Below are positions 1-12,260 of a DNA stretch of 64,000 nt, one piece after another (position 1 is the stretch's first letter; every line of letters starts with the position of its first letter). Origin of the DNA: Pasteurella canis. GTDB lineage: Bacteria > Pseudomonadota > Gammaproteobacteria > Enterobacterales > Pasteurellaceae. The notes beneath the pieces are model-generated. The model did not search any database. It was not told the origin of the DNA and saw only the letters and a program-made list of their open reading frames with translations. A program made the position numbers and the translations under genes. Location of the stretch: assembly GCF_900454865.1 (NCBI RefSeq), contig NZ_UGTV01000015.1:1364001-1428000 (forward strand). The letters run 5' to 3'.

Positions 1-1031
1 GTGGCGACTCTCACACCGCAACACATGGCGCTTTTGGGGCATTAGCATTTGGGATTGGTACGTCTGAAGTCGAACATGTATTAGCGACACAGACCATCAA
101 ACAAGCTCGTGCAAAAAAAATGAAAATTGAAGTGCGAGGTAAAGTAGGAGAAGGTATTACTGCCAAAGATATTGTATTGGCAATCATTGGTAAAACTACA
201 ATGGGTGGTGGTACAGGGCATGTAGTTGAGTTTTGTGGCGAAGCGATCCGCGACTTATCTATGGAAGGACGTATGACAGTGTGTAATATGGCTATTGAGT
301 TAGGCGCAAAATCAGGTTTGATCGCACCTGATGAGACCACTTTTGCCTATTTAAAAGATAAACCTTACGCACCTAAAGGTAAAGATTGGGATGCGGCTGT
401 TGCCTACTGGAAAAATTTGTATAGCGATGAAGATGCTGAATTTGATACTGTCGTCACGTTAGATGCATGTGACATTCAGCCTCAGGTTACTTGGGGAACC
501 AATCCTGGTCAAGTTATTGGGATTGATCAAACTATTCCAAATCCACAAGAAATACGTGATCCGATAGAACGTCAATCTGCAGAAAAAGCATTAGCCTATA
601 TGGATTTACCACATAGTATTAAGTTAACAGAGGTTAGCATTGACAAAGTGTTCATTGGCTCTTGCACAAATTCACGTATCGAAGATCTACGTGCTGCGGC
701 CGCAGTCGCAAAAGGACGTAAAGTTGCTGCTGGAGTTCAAGCCCTTGTTGTACCTGGTTCAGGCTTAGTACGAGAACAAGCTGAAAAAGAAGGCTTAGAC
801 AAAATCTTTATCGACGCTGGTTTTGAATGGCGTTTACCAGGTTGTTCAATGTGCTTAGCTATGAATAATGATCGCTTAGAGCCAGGAGAGCGTTGTGCTT
901 CGACCAGTAATCGTAACTTTGAAGGACGTCAAGGACGTGGTGGGCGCACTCATCTAGTCAGTCCAGCTATGGCAGCGGCTGCGGCTGTTTATGGCAAATT
1001 TGTCGATATTCGCAATATCGAATTAAATTAA
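1..1031 (+). CDS. leuC: 3-isopropylmalate dehydratase large subunit, 5' truncated
   Basis: Large subunit of isopropylmalate isomerase, which interconverts 2- and 3-isopropylmalate in leucine synthesis in the cytoplasm. The gene enters from the left edge: the frame is open from base 3 ([17 protein letters not shown]), well upstream of the first internal ATG at 120, so that ATG is not the start. About 343 codons are visible, against roughly 470 for the family. Two parts of the [4Fe-4S] site are visible: the Cys in GSCTNSR (codon at 663) and the CxxC in GCSMC (codons at 843 and 852). The aconitase-type substrate motif near [10 protein letters not shown] is also present. The small-subunit gene leuD follows after 175 bases, and the two products form a heterodimer. 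Identity is certain; only the amino end is missing because of the window edge. Confidence 0.97.
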   Translation, partial: GDSHTATHGAFGALAFGIGTSEVEHVLATQTIKQARAKKMKIEVRGKVGEGITAKDIVLAIIGKTTMGGGTGHVVEFCGEAIRDLSMEGRMTVCNMAIELGAKSGLIAPDETTFAYLKDKPYAPKGKDWDAAVAYWKNLYSDEDAEFDTVVTLDACDIQPQVTWGTNPGQVIGIDQTIPNPQEIRDPIERQSAEKALAYMDLPHSIKLTEVSIDKVFIGSCTNSRIEDLRAAAAVAKGRKVAAGVQALVVPGSGLVREQAEKEGLDKIFIDAGFEWRLPGCSMCLAMNNDRLEPGERCASTSNRNFEGRQGRGGRTHLVSPAMAAAAAVYGKFVDIRNIELN

Positions 1032-1087
1032 TCTCCCTACACTTTAATAAAGTAAAAGAAAGAAGAAAAGAAAATATTAAAAAAAGT

Positions 1088-1096
1088 ACCGCACTT
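1088..1096 (-). repeat. DNA uptake signal sequence (ACCGCACTT)
   Basis: A perfect 9-base Haemophilus-type uptake signal core in reverse orientation, lying between leuC and leuD and flanked by AT-rich bases as expected. There is no inverted partner here, so it is unlikely to act as a terminator. Confidence 0.85.
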
Positions 1097-1206
1097 TTAT
1101 TTTATATTCAAACAATGCACTTTCGCTTTTATCTGAATATAAACAGGTTTTCTTTAAACAGATAATCATAAAAGACTAGGATCACTTTAATTAAGAGAGA
1201 AAATAT

Positions 1207-1812
1207 ATGCCTAGAGAATTTAAACAACATACTGGTATCGCAATTCCACTTGATGCATCAAATGTAGATACTGATGCCATTATCCCAAAACAATTTTTAC
1301 AAAAAGTTACTCGTACTGGCTTTGGCGCTCATCTATTCCATGAGTGGCGATTTTTAGACGAAGAAGGAAAACAACCCAATCCAGATTTTGTATTTAACTT
1401 CCCTCGTTATCAAGGTGCAAGTATTTTATTAGCGCGTGAAAATTTTGGTTGTGGTTCTTCCCGTGAGCACGCCCCTTGGGCATTAGATGATTATGGCATT
1501 CGTGTGATTATTGCACCGAGCTTTGCTGATATTTTCTACGGTAATAGCTTAAATAACCAAATGCTACCTATTCGTTTAAGTGAACAAGAAGTCGATGAAT
1601 TATTCCAATATGTAGTAGCAAATGAAGGAGCTACGATTGCTGTCGATTTAGAAGCGCAAACAGTGACTGCAAATAGTAAAGTTTACCGATTCGAAATTGA
1701 TAGCTTCCGTCGTCACTGCTTATTAAATGGGTTAGATAATATTGGTTTGACGCTACAGCATGAAAATAAGATTGCTGAATATGAAAGTAAAATCCCTGCT
1801 TTTTTACGCTAA
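1207..1812 (+). CDS. leuD: 3-isopropylmalate dehydratase small subunit
   Basis: Small (swivel-domain) subunit that completes the LeuC active site in leucine synthesis. It has 201 residues, as in E. coli. Family motifs are present: [16 protein letters not shown] near the start, and [14 protein letters not shown] around residues 80-95, the substrate-binding loop. The start at 1207 is preceded by an AGAGA ribosome binding site. It follows leuC on the same strand and is followed by a hairpin at 1825-1851, so the pair probably ends the leucine operon. Confidence 0.97.
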   Translation: MPREFKQHTGIAIPLDASNVDTDAIIPKQFLQKVTRTGFGAHLFHEWRFLDEEGKQPNPDFVFNFPRYQGASILLARENFGCGSSREHAPWALDDYGIRVIIAPSFADIFYGNSLNNQMLPIRLSEQEVDELFQYVVANEGATIAVDLEAQTVTANSKVYRFEIDSFRRHCLLNGLDNIGLTLQHENKIAEYESKIPAFLR

Positions 1813-1824
1813 TGTAAAAAATAT

Positions 1825-1851
1825 AAAGAGGTGAACCTATATCACCTCTTT
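1825..1851 (+). terminator. Terminator hairpin after leuD
   Basis: A perfect 10-bp stem (AAAGAGGTGA / TCACCTCTTT) with a 7-base loop, starting 12 bases after the leuD stop. The trailing T run is short, so efficiency is uncertain. Confidence 0.7.
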
Positions 1852-1962
1852 TATACCCCTCTTATTTTATAGTCGTTCAGTTCTGCCTTACGGCACAAAG
1901 GTTTATGAGAAAATATAAGGAACAGACATATTCTTGTATTATTTTATAAAATTCAGCCATAA

Positions 1963-2308
1963 GGTGAAGCCATATCAACAGATCACGACTTCTTTCGTAA
2001 AAAGAATTGAGAACAAGATATGCAAAACAAATTGTTGAGTTTATTCAAATAATAATATTTATCTACACTTGTCTACTCAAAAGATATCTTGTTTGGGCTA
2101 ATAGACTTTACTCTATATTCGATGAAAGTTAAAAAAACTTCAGGAAAAAGCAGCAGAAGATAGCTTAGCACTTTACGAGGTGGCTTACTCTCATCAACTT
2201 ATACGTCAGCTCTCAATATGGAAAATTGAATTAGAATATGTACGTTTAGTCGATAATTCATTAGATTTATTTGGCAAGATAGAGTGGAAAAAAGGCAAAA
2301 GTAGGTAA
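1963..2308 (+). pseudogene. Decayed, frameshifted gene remnant of unknown function
   Basis: The 1852-2462 gap has no intact gene, but three consecutive protein-like segments occur on the + strand in different frames. The first begins GEAISTDHDFFRKK at about 1963. The second ends YLVWANRLYSIFDES with a stop at 2130. The third runs from 2126 to a stop at 2306-2308 (60 codons, including ALYEVAYSHQLIRQLSIW). No segment has a convincing start or ribosome binding site. Together they read like one protein broken by frameshifts. The family is not recognised, and chance open frames in AT-rich DNA remain possible. Confidence 0.3.
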
Positions 2309-2462
2309 TAATTATTTCTGAATACTTCAGACCTTGTTTTGAAAAAGGTTGAAAGAGCTTATATCCGTTTTTTATCTGTATTTTAAGTAAATAGACATTA
2401 CATTACTATCATAAGTGGTTTTGCTTAATGCTCAATACTGCATCAGTGTCAATCGTTCTTCA

Positions 2463-2951
2463 TTAACGCAATTGTAACTGACGGCGAATACGACGAAGTA
2501 ATAAAAATACCCAAGGCCACAATAAACCACTAGCTAATGCACCATAAATTTCCTGCCAATTGAACGATGCACTATGCAAAAGTAACTCAATAAGAAAAAT
2601 CCCAACTCTGATCGCAAATACGAAACAAACGACTAACAAACTTTGCATCCACAAAGATAAATTACGTAAAATCAAATGGTTTAACGCAACTAAATAAATA
2701 AAGATAGATAAAATGAGTGCATGTACACCTAAAATTGAGCCAAGTACTAAATCCCAAACAACACCTAACACAAACGCAGTACCAATACTCACTTTATTTG
2801 GCACGGAAAGAGCCCAATATAATAATACTAAAACTAACCAAGCAGGTTTAAAATTCTGAAAATCCACAGGCCAAGGTGCAATTTCCATCACTAACGCTAC
2901 AATAAAAGTACAAATGAGAATTAACCATTGTAATAAAAAGCGCTTTTCCAT
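2463..2951 (-). CDS. mreD: Rod shape-determining protein MreD
   Basis: Integral inner-membrane component of the MreBCD elongasome, which organises side-wall peptidoglycan synthesis. It has 162 residues (E. coli 162) and about five hydrophobic segments, with short basic loops and an arginine-rich end (RRIRRQLQLR). It is the last gene of the mreB-mreC-mreD operon. Its ATG shares one base with the mreC stop codon (TAATG), so translation is probably coupled. Confidence 0.95.
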   Translation of the reverse strand: MEKRFLLQWLILICTFIVALVMEIAPWPVDFQNFKPAWLVLVLLYWALSVPNKVSIGTAFVLGVVWDLVLGSILGVHALILSIFIYLVALNHLILRNLSLWMQSLLVVCFVFAIRVGIFLIELLLHSASFNWQEIYGALASGLLWPWVFLLLRRIRRQLQLR

Positions 2952-4009
2952 TACTCTTCCTCTCTTTGCTGTTGCTCTTGCTGTACTTCTGGTATAGGTA
3001 ATGATTGATTATTTTCAGCTGGATTCTCAAGTATAGAATTCACCTCATCCCCGATAAGATGATTTTCGGCATCTTCTTTTACGAGTGTTTTTCTAACTCT
3101 ATCCGCCTCAACACCTTGATTTTCTAGACGTTGTTGTACAGTACGGCGAATATCTTCAGGTGAAATAGATTGGACCTTCCTCATTTCCTCATTCGTTGGC
3201 CATAACAATAATACATAACGTAAGCGTTCTATAGAGGCTAATGGTTTAGCTGTAACCGTAGCAAAATAATTTTGTCCATCACGTGAGACTGACTCTACAA
3301 TAGCAACAGGGTATCCCTCTAAAAAACGACCGCCTAATCCCGAAGTAACTAGTAAATCCCCTTTTACAATATCCACTGAGCGAGGCACATTATCTAAAGT
3401 TAACTCATCATTCCGTCCAGTTCCACTTGCAATGAGACGTACATCATTACGTAAGACTTGCACAGGAATAGAATGTGTGACGTCACTTAATAACAAGACT
3501 CGGCTAGTACTTTCGCCTACAGAAATGATTTGCCCAACAATCCCTTTTTCATCAATAATTGGTTGACCAACATAAGCGCCATCACGCTCACCTTGATTAA
3601 TAACAACTTGCTTACGATAGACATCAGTTTCTGCGGTTAATACTTCTGCAATTTTCTTGTATTCATCAGTACGCAAAGGAGAGTTCAACAGTAAACGAAG
3701 ACGTTGATTCTCTACTTTAAGTTGATCTAACAACAATAAATCTGCATTTTTCTCACGTAACTGCTCACGTAATACTTTATTTTCAATTTGTAACTTATTA
3801 GTATCAACAAGATTATCAGAAACACCATCTAATACTGTACGTGGTGTATTGGCAAGATAATATAATCCACCCACTGCTGTTTCCATAACACTTCTCGCCT
3901 TAATCATCGCATTAGTTTGTCCATCAGACACAATTAAGGCAATAGATGCGATAACAGCTAAAATTAAACGAAGACCTAAAGGGGGGGCCTTTCCAAAAAT
4001 GGGTTTCAT
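2951..4009 (-). CDS. mreC: Rod shape-determining protein MreC
   Basis: Periplasmic scaffold of the elongasome, anchored by one N-terminal membrane helix (roughly residues 10-30). A coiled coil follows (about 70-110, NKLQIENKVLREQL), then the beta-rich MreC domain with conserved stretches such as DVTHSIPVQVLRNDVR. The C-terminal tail beyond about residue 290 is long and Glu/Gln-rich (EVQQEQQQREEE), and that tail is variable in the family. It lies between mreB and mreD on the same strand. A hairpin made of two opposed uptake signals sits in the 78-base gap after mreB. Confidence 0.96.
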   Translation of the reverse strand: MKPIFGKAPPLGLRLILAVIASIALIVSDGQTNAMIKARSVMETAVGGLYYLANTPRTVLDGVSDNLVDTNKLQIENKVLREQLREKNADLLLLDQLKVENQRLRLLLNSPLRTDEYKKIAEVLTAETDVYRKQVVINQGERDGAYVGQPIIDEKGIVGQIISVGESTSRVLLLSDVTHSIPVQVLRNDVRLIASGTGRNDELTLDNVPRSVDIVKGDLLVTSGLGGRFLEGYPVAIVESVSRDGQNYFATVTAKPLASIERLRYVLLLWPTNEEMRKVQSISPEDIRRTVQQRLENQGVEADRVRKTLVKEDAENHLIGDEVNSILENPAENNQSLPIPEVQQEQQQREEE

Positions 4010-4047
4010 ACCTAAATCAGACTAATTATGTCAGTAATAAAAAGATG

Positions 4048-4082
4048 AGGAAAAGTGCGGTCCAACAGACCACACTTTTGTA
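4048..4082 (-). terminator. USS-derived hairpin between mreB and mreC (possible attenuator)
   Basis: On the minus strand, AAAAGTGTGGTC and GACCGCACTTTT form a 12-bp stem with one wobble pair around a short loop, followed by a pyrimidine-rich stretch. One arm is a perfect uptake signal (4053-4061); the other is a one-base variant. It lies inside the mreBCD operon, so partial termination would give more mreB than mreCD transcript. Confidence 0.55.
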
Positions 4083-4087
4083 TCAGA

Positions 4088-5158
<1,071 letters not shown>

Positions 5159-5416
5159 CTAAATTGAATGATGAATACTCAAGTTTGAGTAATAAAAAAA
5201 TTGCCATAAATGTACCAAAAAATGTACCTTTATGACAGAAAATTTTCTGTAAATTATCGAAAATCCCCTCATGTTTTCAGATTTCATGATTATTGAATAA
5301 TATAATATCTCACTGATTTTTTCGCTAACTCGTATTGTACTTGCTTTCAAAGCAGCAGGATGTCAAACTTACTTCAGTATCGAATGCCATTTTTTCATTT
5401 GAGAAAGGAAGAAGCT

Positions 5417-7810
5417 ATGTCAAAGATCCAAAAAAATAAGTTAGCACAAGATCCTAACTATCAAGAGGAGCTAGCGAAATATGAAACACCTATACCTAGT
5501 CGTGAATTTATCCTCGACATTATTCGCCAGCACAATGCGCCTGTTTCAAAAGAAGAATTGCTTGTGGCATTTTCAATTCAGCAAGAAGAACAACAAGAAG
5601 CTATGCGCCGCCGTTTGCGAGCAATGGAAAATGATGGACAACTTGTCTTTACTAAACGTAAACGTTATGCCCTACCTGAAAAATTAGATTTACTGAAAGG
5701 AACAGTCTTAGGGCATCGAGATGGTTATGGTTTTCTTCAAGTAGAAGGTAAAGATAGTGATTGGTTTATCCCAAATAACCAAATGCAACGTGTTATGCAT
5801 GGTGATTATGTTCTTGCACAACCAAGTGGATTTGATCGCCGTGGTCGACAAGAAGTCCGTATCGTCCGCGTATTACAACAACGTAAAAAACAAATTGTCG
5901 GTCGATTTTTCCTTGAAGATGGTATCGGTTATGTCGTGCCAGATGATAGTCGTATTAATCGCGATATTTTAATTCCAAATGAACATCGCCAAGGCGCACG
6001 TATGGGACAAGTTGTTGTCGTGGATCTAAAACCTCGTACAGCTACATTCAGCCAACCTGTTGGCATGATCACAGAGATACTTGGTGAAAATATGGCAAAA
6101 GGTATGGAGGTAGAAATTGCAATTCGTAATCATGATATTCCACATGTTTTTCCTGATGCTGTTTTAAAACAAACCGCAAAGCTTAATGAAGAAGTACCAG
6201 AACAAGCAAAAGCAGGACGTATTGATTTACGCCAACTACCATTAGTCACAATTGATGGCGAAGATGCACGTGATTTCGATGATGCCGTTTTTTGTCAAAA
6301 GAAAAGGGGCGGAGGTTGGACTCTTTGGGTTGCTATCGCTGATGTAAGTTATTATGTGCGCTTACGTACTGCATTAGATACAGAAGCACATGCACGCGGT
6401 AACTCTGTATACTTTCCAAATCGTGTTATACCAATGCTACCTGAGATCCTGTCTAATGGGCTTTGCTCACTCAATCCACAAGTTGATCGTTTATGCATGG
6501 TCTGTGAGCTTAATGTTTCAGCTAAAGGTAAAATCACGGGATACGAGTTTTATGAGGCGGTTATGAATTCACATGCCCGTTTAACTTACACTAAAGTTGC
6601 ACGAATTCTCGAAGGTGATGAAGAGCTATGCCAGCGCTACCAAAACCTTGTTCCCCATCTACAAGAATTACACAAAATGTATCAAGCATTGGTTACAGCA
6701 AGACATCAACGTGGTGCTATTGATTTTGAGACTATTGAAAGTAAATTTGTTTTTAACGAAATGGGGCGTATTGAACGTATTGAGCCTGTTATTCGCAATG
6801 ATGCACATAAAATCATCGAAGAATGTATGATTTTAGCTAATATCGCTGCCGCTAATTTTGTTGAAAAACACCAAGAACCAGCCTTATTCCGCATTCATGC
6901 GGGACCAAGTGAAGAAAAAATTACCGCTTTTCGTGGCTTTCTGAATGAATGTGGCTTAGGTCTAGGCGGTGGTTCAAAACCAACAACCGCTGACTATGCT
7001 GAATTATTAGAACAAGTACGACAACGTCCTGATCATGAGCTCATTCAAACCATGTTATTACGCTCGTTAAGTCAGGCTGTTTATTCGCCAGATAACATCG
7101 GTCATTTTGGCTTGGCTTTAGAAGAATACGCACATTTCACTTCACCAATTCGTCGTTATCCTGACTTAACGCTACATCGTGGTATTAAATACATTTTAGC
7201 TAAACTAAAAGGATCAAAACGGAAAACAACAGATACAGGTGGTTATCATTACTCCCTCGATGAAATGGATCTGTTAGGTGATCATTGTTCAATGACGGAA
7301 CGGCGTGCTGATGATGCAACTCGCGACGTTGCAGATTGGCTCAAATGTGAATACATGCAAGATCATGTAGGTGAAGAGTTTAGTGGTGTGATTTCTTCTG
7401 TGACAGGCTTTGGCTTATTTGTACGTTTAGATGATTTATTTATTGATGGACTCGTCCATATTTCTACTTTGGATAATGATTATTACCAGTTTGATTTATC
7501 TAAACAACGTTTAATCGGTGAAAACAGTGGTATGATTTACCGACTAGGCGATAAAGTACGGATTAAAGTAGAATCCGTCAGTCTTGAACAACGTCAAGTA
7601 GATTTTTCTTTAGTCACAAGTGAACGTAAACCTTTACGCCAAGGAAAAACATTAAAAGACAAAATCAAGAAAAATCAACGTTATGCAGAAAGTATCGAAA
7701 AACAACGTAACAAAAGTAAAAGAAGTCCAAATTCGCTCGGCAGATCGAAAACATCAAATAAATCAGCAGCGAAGAAAACAAAGCCAAAATCAGCTAAAAA
7801 GAGAAAATAA
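5417..7810 (+). CDS. rnr: Ribonuclease R
   Basis: Processive 3'-5' exoribonuclease of the RNase II family that degrades structured RNA. Order: N-terminal helix-turn-helix region ([19 protein letters not shown]), cold-shock domains, the RNB catalytic domain with clustered Asp residues in [11 protein letters not shown], a C-terminal S1 domain ([18 protein letters not shown]), and a Lys/Arg-rich tail. I prefer the ATG at 5417, which has an AAGGAAG ribosome binding site and starts MSKIQKNK (797 residues). An in-frame ATG at 5360 would add 19 residues that look untypical. rlmB follows with no gap. Confidence 0.95.
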   Translation: MSKIQKNKLAQDPNYQEELAKYETPIPSREFILDIIRQHNAPVSKEELLVAFSIQQEEQQEAMRRRLRAMENDGQLVFTKRKRYALPEKLDLLKGTVLGHRDGYGFLQVEGKDSDWFIPNNQMQRVMHGDYVLAQPSGFDRRGRQEVRIVRVLQQRKKQIVGRFFLEDGIGYVVPDDSRINRDILIPNEHRQGARMGQVVVVDLKPRTATFSQPVGMITEILGENMAKGMEVEIAIRNHDIPHVFPDAVLKQTAKLNEEVPEQAKAGRIDLRQLPLVTIDGEDARDFDDAVFCQKKRGGGWTLWVAIADVSYYVRLRTALDTEAHARGNSVYFPNRVIPMLPEILSNGLCSLNPQVDRLCMVCELNVSAKGKITGYEFYEAVMNSHARLTYTKVARILEGDEELCQRYQNLVPHLQELHKMYQALVTARHQRGAIDFETIESKFVFNEMGRIERIEPVIRNDAHKIIEECMILANIAAANFVEKHQEPALFRIHAGPSEEKITAFRGFLNECGLGLGGGSKPTTADYAELLEQVRQRPDHELIQTMLLRSLSQAVYSPDNIGHFGLALEEYAHFTSPIRRYPDLTLHRGIKYILAKLKGSKRKTTDTGGYHYSLDEMDLLGDHCSMTERRADDATRDVADWLKCEYMQDHVGEEFSGVISSVTGFGLFVRLDDLFIDGLVHISTLDNDYYQFDLSKQRLIGENSGMIYRLGDKVRIKVESVSLEQRQVDFSLVTSERKPLRQGKTLKDKIKKNQRYAESIEKQRNKSKRSPNSLGRSKTSNKSAAKKTKPKSAKKRK

Positions 7811-8548
7811 ATGAGTGAAAATATTTATGGCATTCATGCAGTAAGTGCCTTTTTAAATCATGCACCAGAACGTTTAATTGAAGTCTATGTTTTAAAAGGA
7901 CGCGATGATAAACGCTTACAACCGCTATTAAATGAATTACATAGTTTAGGTATTTCAGTACAATTCTTAAATCGACAAACATTAGATAAAAAAGCAGATG
8001 GTGAAGTCCATCAGGGGATTATCGCACGTGTTCAACCAGCTAAAGAACTCAATGAGGCCGATTTAGATAAGATTTTAGAGAATAAAACCAATCCTCTATT
8101 ATTAGTGCTTGATGGTATCACAGATCCACATAATTTAGGTGCTTGTTTACGTACTGCAGATGCGGCTGGTGTCACTGCGGTTATCGTCCCTAAAGATAAA
8201 TCAGCACAACTCACTTCAATTGCGCGTAAAGTTGCTTGTGGTGCGGCAGAAGTCATGCCATTAATTCGAGTGACTAATCTTGCACGGACGTTACGTGATT
8301 TACAACATCAACACCATATTTGGGTAGTCGGTACTGCAGGTGAAGCAACAGAAACCTTATATCAAACTAAATTAACGGGCGGATTAGCTTTAGTAATGGG
8401 AGCTGAAGGTGACGGTATGCGTCGCCTGACTCGTGAACATTGTGATCAGCTCATTAGTATCCCGATGGCAGGATCGGTTTCTTCACTTAATGTCTCTGTC
8501 GCGACAGGCGTATGCCTATTTGAAATCGTGCGCCAACGGCTTGCCTAA
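7811..8548 (+). CDS. rlmB: 23S rRNA (guanosine-2251-2'-O)-methyltransferase
   Basis: SPOUT (TrmH-family) enzyme that 2'-O-methylates G2251 in the peptidyl-transferase P loop of 23S rRNA. It has 245 residues (E. coli 243). The three SPOUT motifs are clear: [28 protein letters not shown] and [17 protein letters not shown], the last forming the trefoil-knot SAM site. Its ATG follows the rnr stop directly, the same rnr-rlmB pairing as in E. coli. A terminator follows at 8584-8610. Confidence 0.96.
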   Translation: MSENIYGIHAVSAFLNHAPERLIEVYVLKGRDDKRLQPLLNELHSLGISVQFLNRQTLDKKADGEVHQGIIARVQPAKELNEADLDKILENKTNPLLLVLDGITDPHNLGACLRTADAAGVTAVIVPKDKSAQLTSIARKVACGAAEVMPLIRVTNLARTLRDLQHQHHIWVVGTAGEATETLYQTKLTGGLALVMGAEGDGMRRLTREHCDQLISIPMAGSVSSLNVSVATGVCLFEIVRQRLA

Positions 8549-8564
8549 AACGTTGCAAAAACAG

Positions 8565-8573
8565 ACCGCACTT
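8565..8573 (-). repeat. DNA uptake signal sequence
   Basis: A perfect ACCGCACTT core 17 bases after the rlmB stop, upstream of the terminator hairpin. It has no inverted partner. Confidence 0.85.
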
Positions 8574-8583
8574 TAAACTATAA

Positions 8584-8610
8584 AAAAGCCTAGCACAACG
8601 CTAGGCTTTT
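8584..8610. terminator. Bidirectional terminator between rlmB and sodC
   Basis: An 11-bp perfect stem AAAAGCCTAGC / GCTAGGCTTTT with loop ACAAC and A/T runs on both sides. It can serve rlmB on the + strand and sodC on the minus strand. Confidence 0.88.
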
Positions 8611-8628
8611 GATTTATAAAAATTCAAC

Positions 8629-9189
8629 TTAGTTGATAACACCACAAGCCATACGTGGACCACCACCGCCTAATGGCGCTGGGTGATCTGAGTGGTTATC
8701 TCCACCTGCATGAATCATTAATGAATGACCTTTAACTTCATCTAAATGTTTTAAACGAGGTGCCAATACTGGGTTTGTTGATGTACCATCTGCATTTACA
8801 GTCAACGCAGGTAAATCACCTAAATGAGCATCATCTGACCATGGGTAACCATGTTTACCTGTATTTTTTGGATCCCAGTGACCACCTGCGCCTAAACCTG
8901 CAACTAGCTTGCCATCTTTCTCTTTTGCTTCACAGCTTGGATTTTGATGAATGTGGAAACCATGTAAGCCAGCCGTTAAGCCTTTTAATTCTGGCGTAAA
9001 TACTAAACCATAAGCTGACTCAGTAATCACAACTTTACCTACATCTTGGTTACCTTTAACAGGATCAAGTAGTTCAACTTTAACTTCTAACATCTTGCCA
9101 TCATGCTTATGATCTGCTGCATGACTATGAGCAAATGCTGATGCAGCCACACCACATGAAAGCATAAGCGCTAATACTGTTTTTTTCAT
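8629..9189 (-). CDS. sodC: Periplasmic Cu/Zn superoxide dismutase
   Basis: Converts superoxide to oxygen and peroxide in the periplasm, protecting against host oxidative burst. It has 186 residues with a Sec signal peptide ending near residue 20 (ASAFA). Metal ligands are in [10 protein letters not shown], the second His cluster around GGHWDP and HLGDLP, and the C-terminal [16 protein letters not shown]. The mature N-terminus is His-rich ([11 protein letters not shown]), a copper/zinc capture extension known from other Pasteurellaceae SodC proteins. It converges on rlmB and shares its terminator. The ribosome binding site AGGAGAG precedes the ATG. Confidence 0.97.
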   Translation of the reverse strand: MKKTVLALMLSCGVAASAFAHSHAADHKHDGKMLEVKVELLDPVKGNQDVGKVVITESAYGLVFTPELKGLTAGLHGFHIHQNPSCEAKEKDGKLVAGLGAGGHWDPKNTGKHGYPWSDDAHLGDLPALTVNADGTSTNPVLAPRLKHLDEVKGHSLMIHAGGDNHSDHPAPLGGGGPRMACGVIN

Positions 9190-9261
9190 ATCACTCTCCT
9201 AAATTGAGTATAAAACAATGCTAAATAGCCTTTTTATTCTAACGTAAAGCGACTTAATTTT

Positions 9262-12093
9262 TTAGCCTTTTTGTAAAATAGTTTTTAAGAATCGTGCAGT
9301 ATGTGAGCCTTGTACCTCGGCAACCTGCTCTGGCGTACCTGTCGCGATGATCTGACCACCACCACTCCCGCCTTCTGGCCCTAAATCAATTATCCAGTCT
9401 GCTGTTTTAATTACGTCTAGATTATGTTCAATAACAACAATTGTATTCCCCTGATCACGCAAACGATGTAATACTGTTAATAGCTGTTTAATATCAGCAA
9501 AATGCAAACCTGTTGTTGGCTCATCAAGTACATACAATGTTTTTCCTGTATCGCGTTTTGATAATTCGGTCGCCAGTTTCACTCGTTGCGCTTCACCACC
9601 AGATAATGTCGTAGAAGATTGTCCCAAGCGAATATAAGATAATCCAACATCTATTAATGTTTGTAACTTGCGTGCAATTTGTGGAATAGCATCAAAAAAC
9701 TCACGCGCCTCTTCAACCGTCATCTCTAATACTTGATGAATGGTTTTACCTTTATAACGAATCTCTAACGTTTCACGATTATAACGTTTACCTTTACATT
9801 GCTCACAAGGCACATAAACATCAGGCAAAAAGTGCATTTCTACTTTAATTACACCATCGCCCTGACAAGCTTCACAACGCCCACCACGCACATTAAAACT
9901 AAAACGTCCTGGGTTATATCCTCTTGCTCTCGCCTCTGGTACACCTGAAAATAGCTCACGAATTGGCGTAAATAACCCTGTATAAGTTGCAGGATTTGAT
10001 CGTGGTGTACGCCCAATTGGACTTTGGTCAATATCAATTACTTTATCAAAAAATTCTAAACCAGAAATTGATTGATAAGGCGAATATTGTGTATTTTCAG
10101 CACGATTTAAAGCATTTTGCGCTAAAGGGAACAGGGTATCATTAATTAATGTCGATTTGCCTGAGCCCGATACTCCCGTCACACAAGTAAATAACCCTAC
10201 AGGAATTTCTAAATTAACAGCTTTTAAGTTATTCCCTGTCGCACCATTTAATTTAAGCACTTTGTTCTTATCAAGTGCGGTTCGTTTTGGTGGAATTTCG
10301 ATCTTCTCGATACCAGATAAAAATTTACCTGTGATCGAATTTGGATTTGCCATAATCGCTTTCGCTGGACCTTCTGCAACAACCTGACCACCATGTACGC
10401 CAGCACCAGGACCAATATCAATAATATGATCTGCTGCCATAATCGCGTCTTCATCATGTTCAACGACAATGACTGTGTTGCCTAAATTACGTAGGTGAGT
10501 CAATGTATTTAATAAGCGCTCATTATCACGTTGATGTAAACCAATCGAAGGCTCATCTAAGACGTACATTACCCCCACTAACCCTGCACCAATTTGACTG
10601 GCTAAACGAATACGTTGTGCTTCACCGCCTGACAATGTTTCTGCTGAACGAGAAAGAGAAAGATAGTCTAATCCAACATTCACCAAGAACTGCAAGCGCT
10701 CCTTAATTTCTTTTAAGATTTTTTCAGCAATTTGTGCGCGTTGCCCAGTTAAACTCATTTCATTGAAAAAACGTAATGTTTCCCCAATACTTTTTTCTGC
10801 TACATCTGGTAAATTTGTACTACCAATATACACATGACGGGCTTCTTGACGTAATCGAGAACCACTACAATCATGGCAAGGGCAAGTACTAATATTTTTA
10901 GCTAATTCCTCACGCACCGACATTGACTCTGTCTCTTTATAACGGCGTGACATATTATTCAAAATGCCCTCAAACGCATGGTGTCTGACTACAACATCAC
11001 CACGATCATTCATATACTGAAATTCAATTTCCTCTTTACCAGATCCATGTAAAATAATATTTTTGATTTTTTTAGGAAGCTGCTCAAACGGCAGCTCAAT
11101 ATCAAAATCATAATGTTTTGCTAACGAAGTCAGCATTTGGTAATAATAAAAATTACGACGATCCCAGCCTTTTACGGCCCCACTCGCCAAAGAAATACTT
11201 GGATTTTGTACAATCCTATTTTCATCAAAATATTGTTGTACACCTAAACCATCACAAGTGGGACAGGCACCAGCAGGATTGTTAAAAGAAAATAAACGAG
11301 GCTCCAATTCAGGTACAGAATAACCACAGTGTGGGCAAGCAAAATTTGCTGAAAATACTAATTCCTCTGCATTATCATCATCCATTGAAGCCACTACAGC
11401 TGTACCACCAGATAATTCCAACGCCGTTTCAAAAGATTCTGCCAACCTTGTAGATAAATCAGCACGCACTTTAAAGCGATCTACCACGACCTCAATAGTA
11501 TGTTTTTTATGTAATTCTAATTTAGGTGCATCGGATAAATCACAAATCTCACCATCGATTCGAGCACGAATATAGCCTTGTGACGCAATTTGCTCAAGCA
11601 ACTTGATATGCTCACCTTTACGCTCTTTCACTACAGGTGCAAGCAGCATCATTCGACTGTCTTCTGGTAAACTCAACACATTATCAACCATTTGGCTAAT
11701 CGTTTGTGCCGTTAACGCCACTTGATGTGTTGGACATCGTGGCTCACCAACTCTTGCAAATAACAAACGTAAATAATCATGGATTTCAGTGACTGTCCCT
11801 ACAGTAGAGCGCGGATTATGAGAAGTAGATTTTTGCTCAATTGAAATAGCTGGAGACAGACCTTCAATGTGATCCACATCGGGCTTTTCCATTAAAGATA
11901 AAAATTGGCGCGCATAAGCAGAGAGTGACTCTACATAACGACGTTGTCCTTCCGCATATAAAGTATCAAATGCTAAAGAAGACTTTCCTGAGCCTGAAAG
12001 CCCTGTGATTACAATTAATTTATCACGTGGAATTGTTAAGTTTATATTTTTTAAATTATGGGTTCTCGCCCCACGTACTTCAATTTTATCCAT
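9262..12093 (-). CDS. uvrA: Excinuclease ABC subunit A
   Basis: DNA damage sensor of nucleotide excision repair; a dimeric ABC ATPase that loads UvrB. It has 943 residues (E. coli 940). There are two Walker A sites ([16 protein letters not shown] near residue 30, [16 protein letters not shown] near 640). Two ABC signatures are present ([16 protein letters not shown] and [16 protein letters not shown]). Two zinc-finger modules are seen: CPHCGY...CPTC near 255, and CEACQGDG...CEQC near 740. A perfect uptake signal lies inside the coding region at 10273-10281. It is divergent from ssb with a LexA-like box between them, the usual SOS-regulated arrangement. Confidence 0.98.
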   Translation of the reverse strand: MDKIEVRGARTHNLKNINLTIPRDKLIVITGLSGSGKSSLAFDTLYAEGQRRYVESLSAYARQFLSLMEKPDVDHIEGLSPAISIEQKSTSHNPRSTVGTVTEIHDYLRLLFARVGEPRCPTHQVALTAQTISQMVDNVLSLPEDSRMMLLAPVVKERKGEHIKLLEQIASQGYIRARIDGEICDLSDAPKLELHKKHTIEVVVDRFKVRADLSTRLAESFETALELSGGTAVVASMDDDNAEELVFSANFACPHCGYSVPELEPRLFSFNNPAGACPTCDGLGVQQYFDENRIVQNPSISLASGAVKGWDRRNFYYYQMLTSLAKHYDFDIELPFEQLPKKIKNIILHGSGKEEIEFQYMNDRGDVVVRHHAFEGILNNMSRRYKETESMSVREELAKNISTCPCHDCSGSRLRQEARHVYIGSTNLPDVAEKSIGETLRFFNEMSLTGQRAQIAEKILKEIKERLQFLVNVGLDYLSLSRSAETLSGGEAQRIRLASQIGAGLVGVMYVLDEPSIGLHQRDNERLLNTLTHLRNLGNTVIVVEHDEDAIMAADHIIDIGPGAGVHGGQVVAEGPAKAIMANPNSITGKFLSGIEKIEIPPKRTALDKNKVLKLNGATGNNLKAVNLEIPVGLFTCVTGVSGSGKSTLINDTLFPLAQNALNRAENTQYSPYQSISGLEFFDKVIDIDQSPIGRTPRSNPATYTGLFTPIRELFSGVPEARARGYNPGRFSFNVRGGRCEACQGDGVIKVEMHFLPDVYVPCEQCKGKRYNRETLEIRYKGKTIHQVLEMTVEEAREFFDAIPQIARKLQTLIDVGLSYIRLGQSSTTLSGGEAQRVKLATELSKRDTGKTLYVLDEPTTGLHFADIKQLLTVLHRLRDQGNTIVVIEHNLDVIKTADWIIDLGPEGGSGGGQIIATGTPEQVAEVQGSHTARFLKTILQKG

Positions 12094-12152
12094 AAATACA
12101 AAAAGCCATTAGAAAGTGTTCAAATTGCGATCATTATCGCACATTCTCAAAT

Positions 12153-12172
12153 AACTGTGCAAATATCCAGTT
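12153..12172. promoter_or_regulatory. LexA-like SOS box between uvrA and ssb
   Basis: AACTGTGCAAATATCCAGTT has CTGT-N8-CCAG, one mismatch from the CTGT-N8-ACAG consensus, with perfectly inverted AACTG/CAGTT ends. The uvrA-ssb divergent region is a classical LexA target in gammaproteobacteria. Confidence 0.65.
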
Positions 12173-12260
12173 AAACTTGTTTTAAGCATAGATTTTTTTG
12201 TGATTTTAGGGCAAAATAATAAGAATTTTCACCCCAATTCAAAATGAGAAAGAGGATTAT

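Noticed and set aside
5360..5416. N-terminal extension of RNase R from the ATG at 5360
   Set aside because: No clear ribosome binding site, and the added 19 residues are untypical; the ATG at 5417 has AAGGAAG and gives the normal N-terminus.
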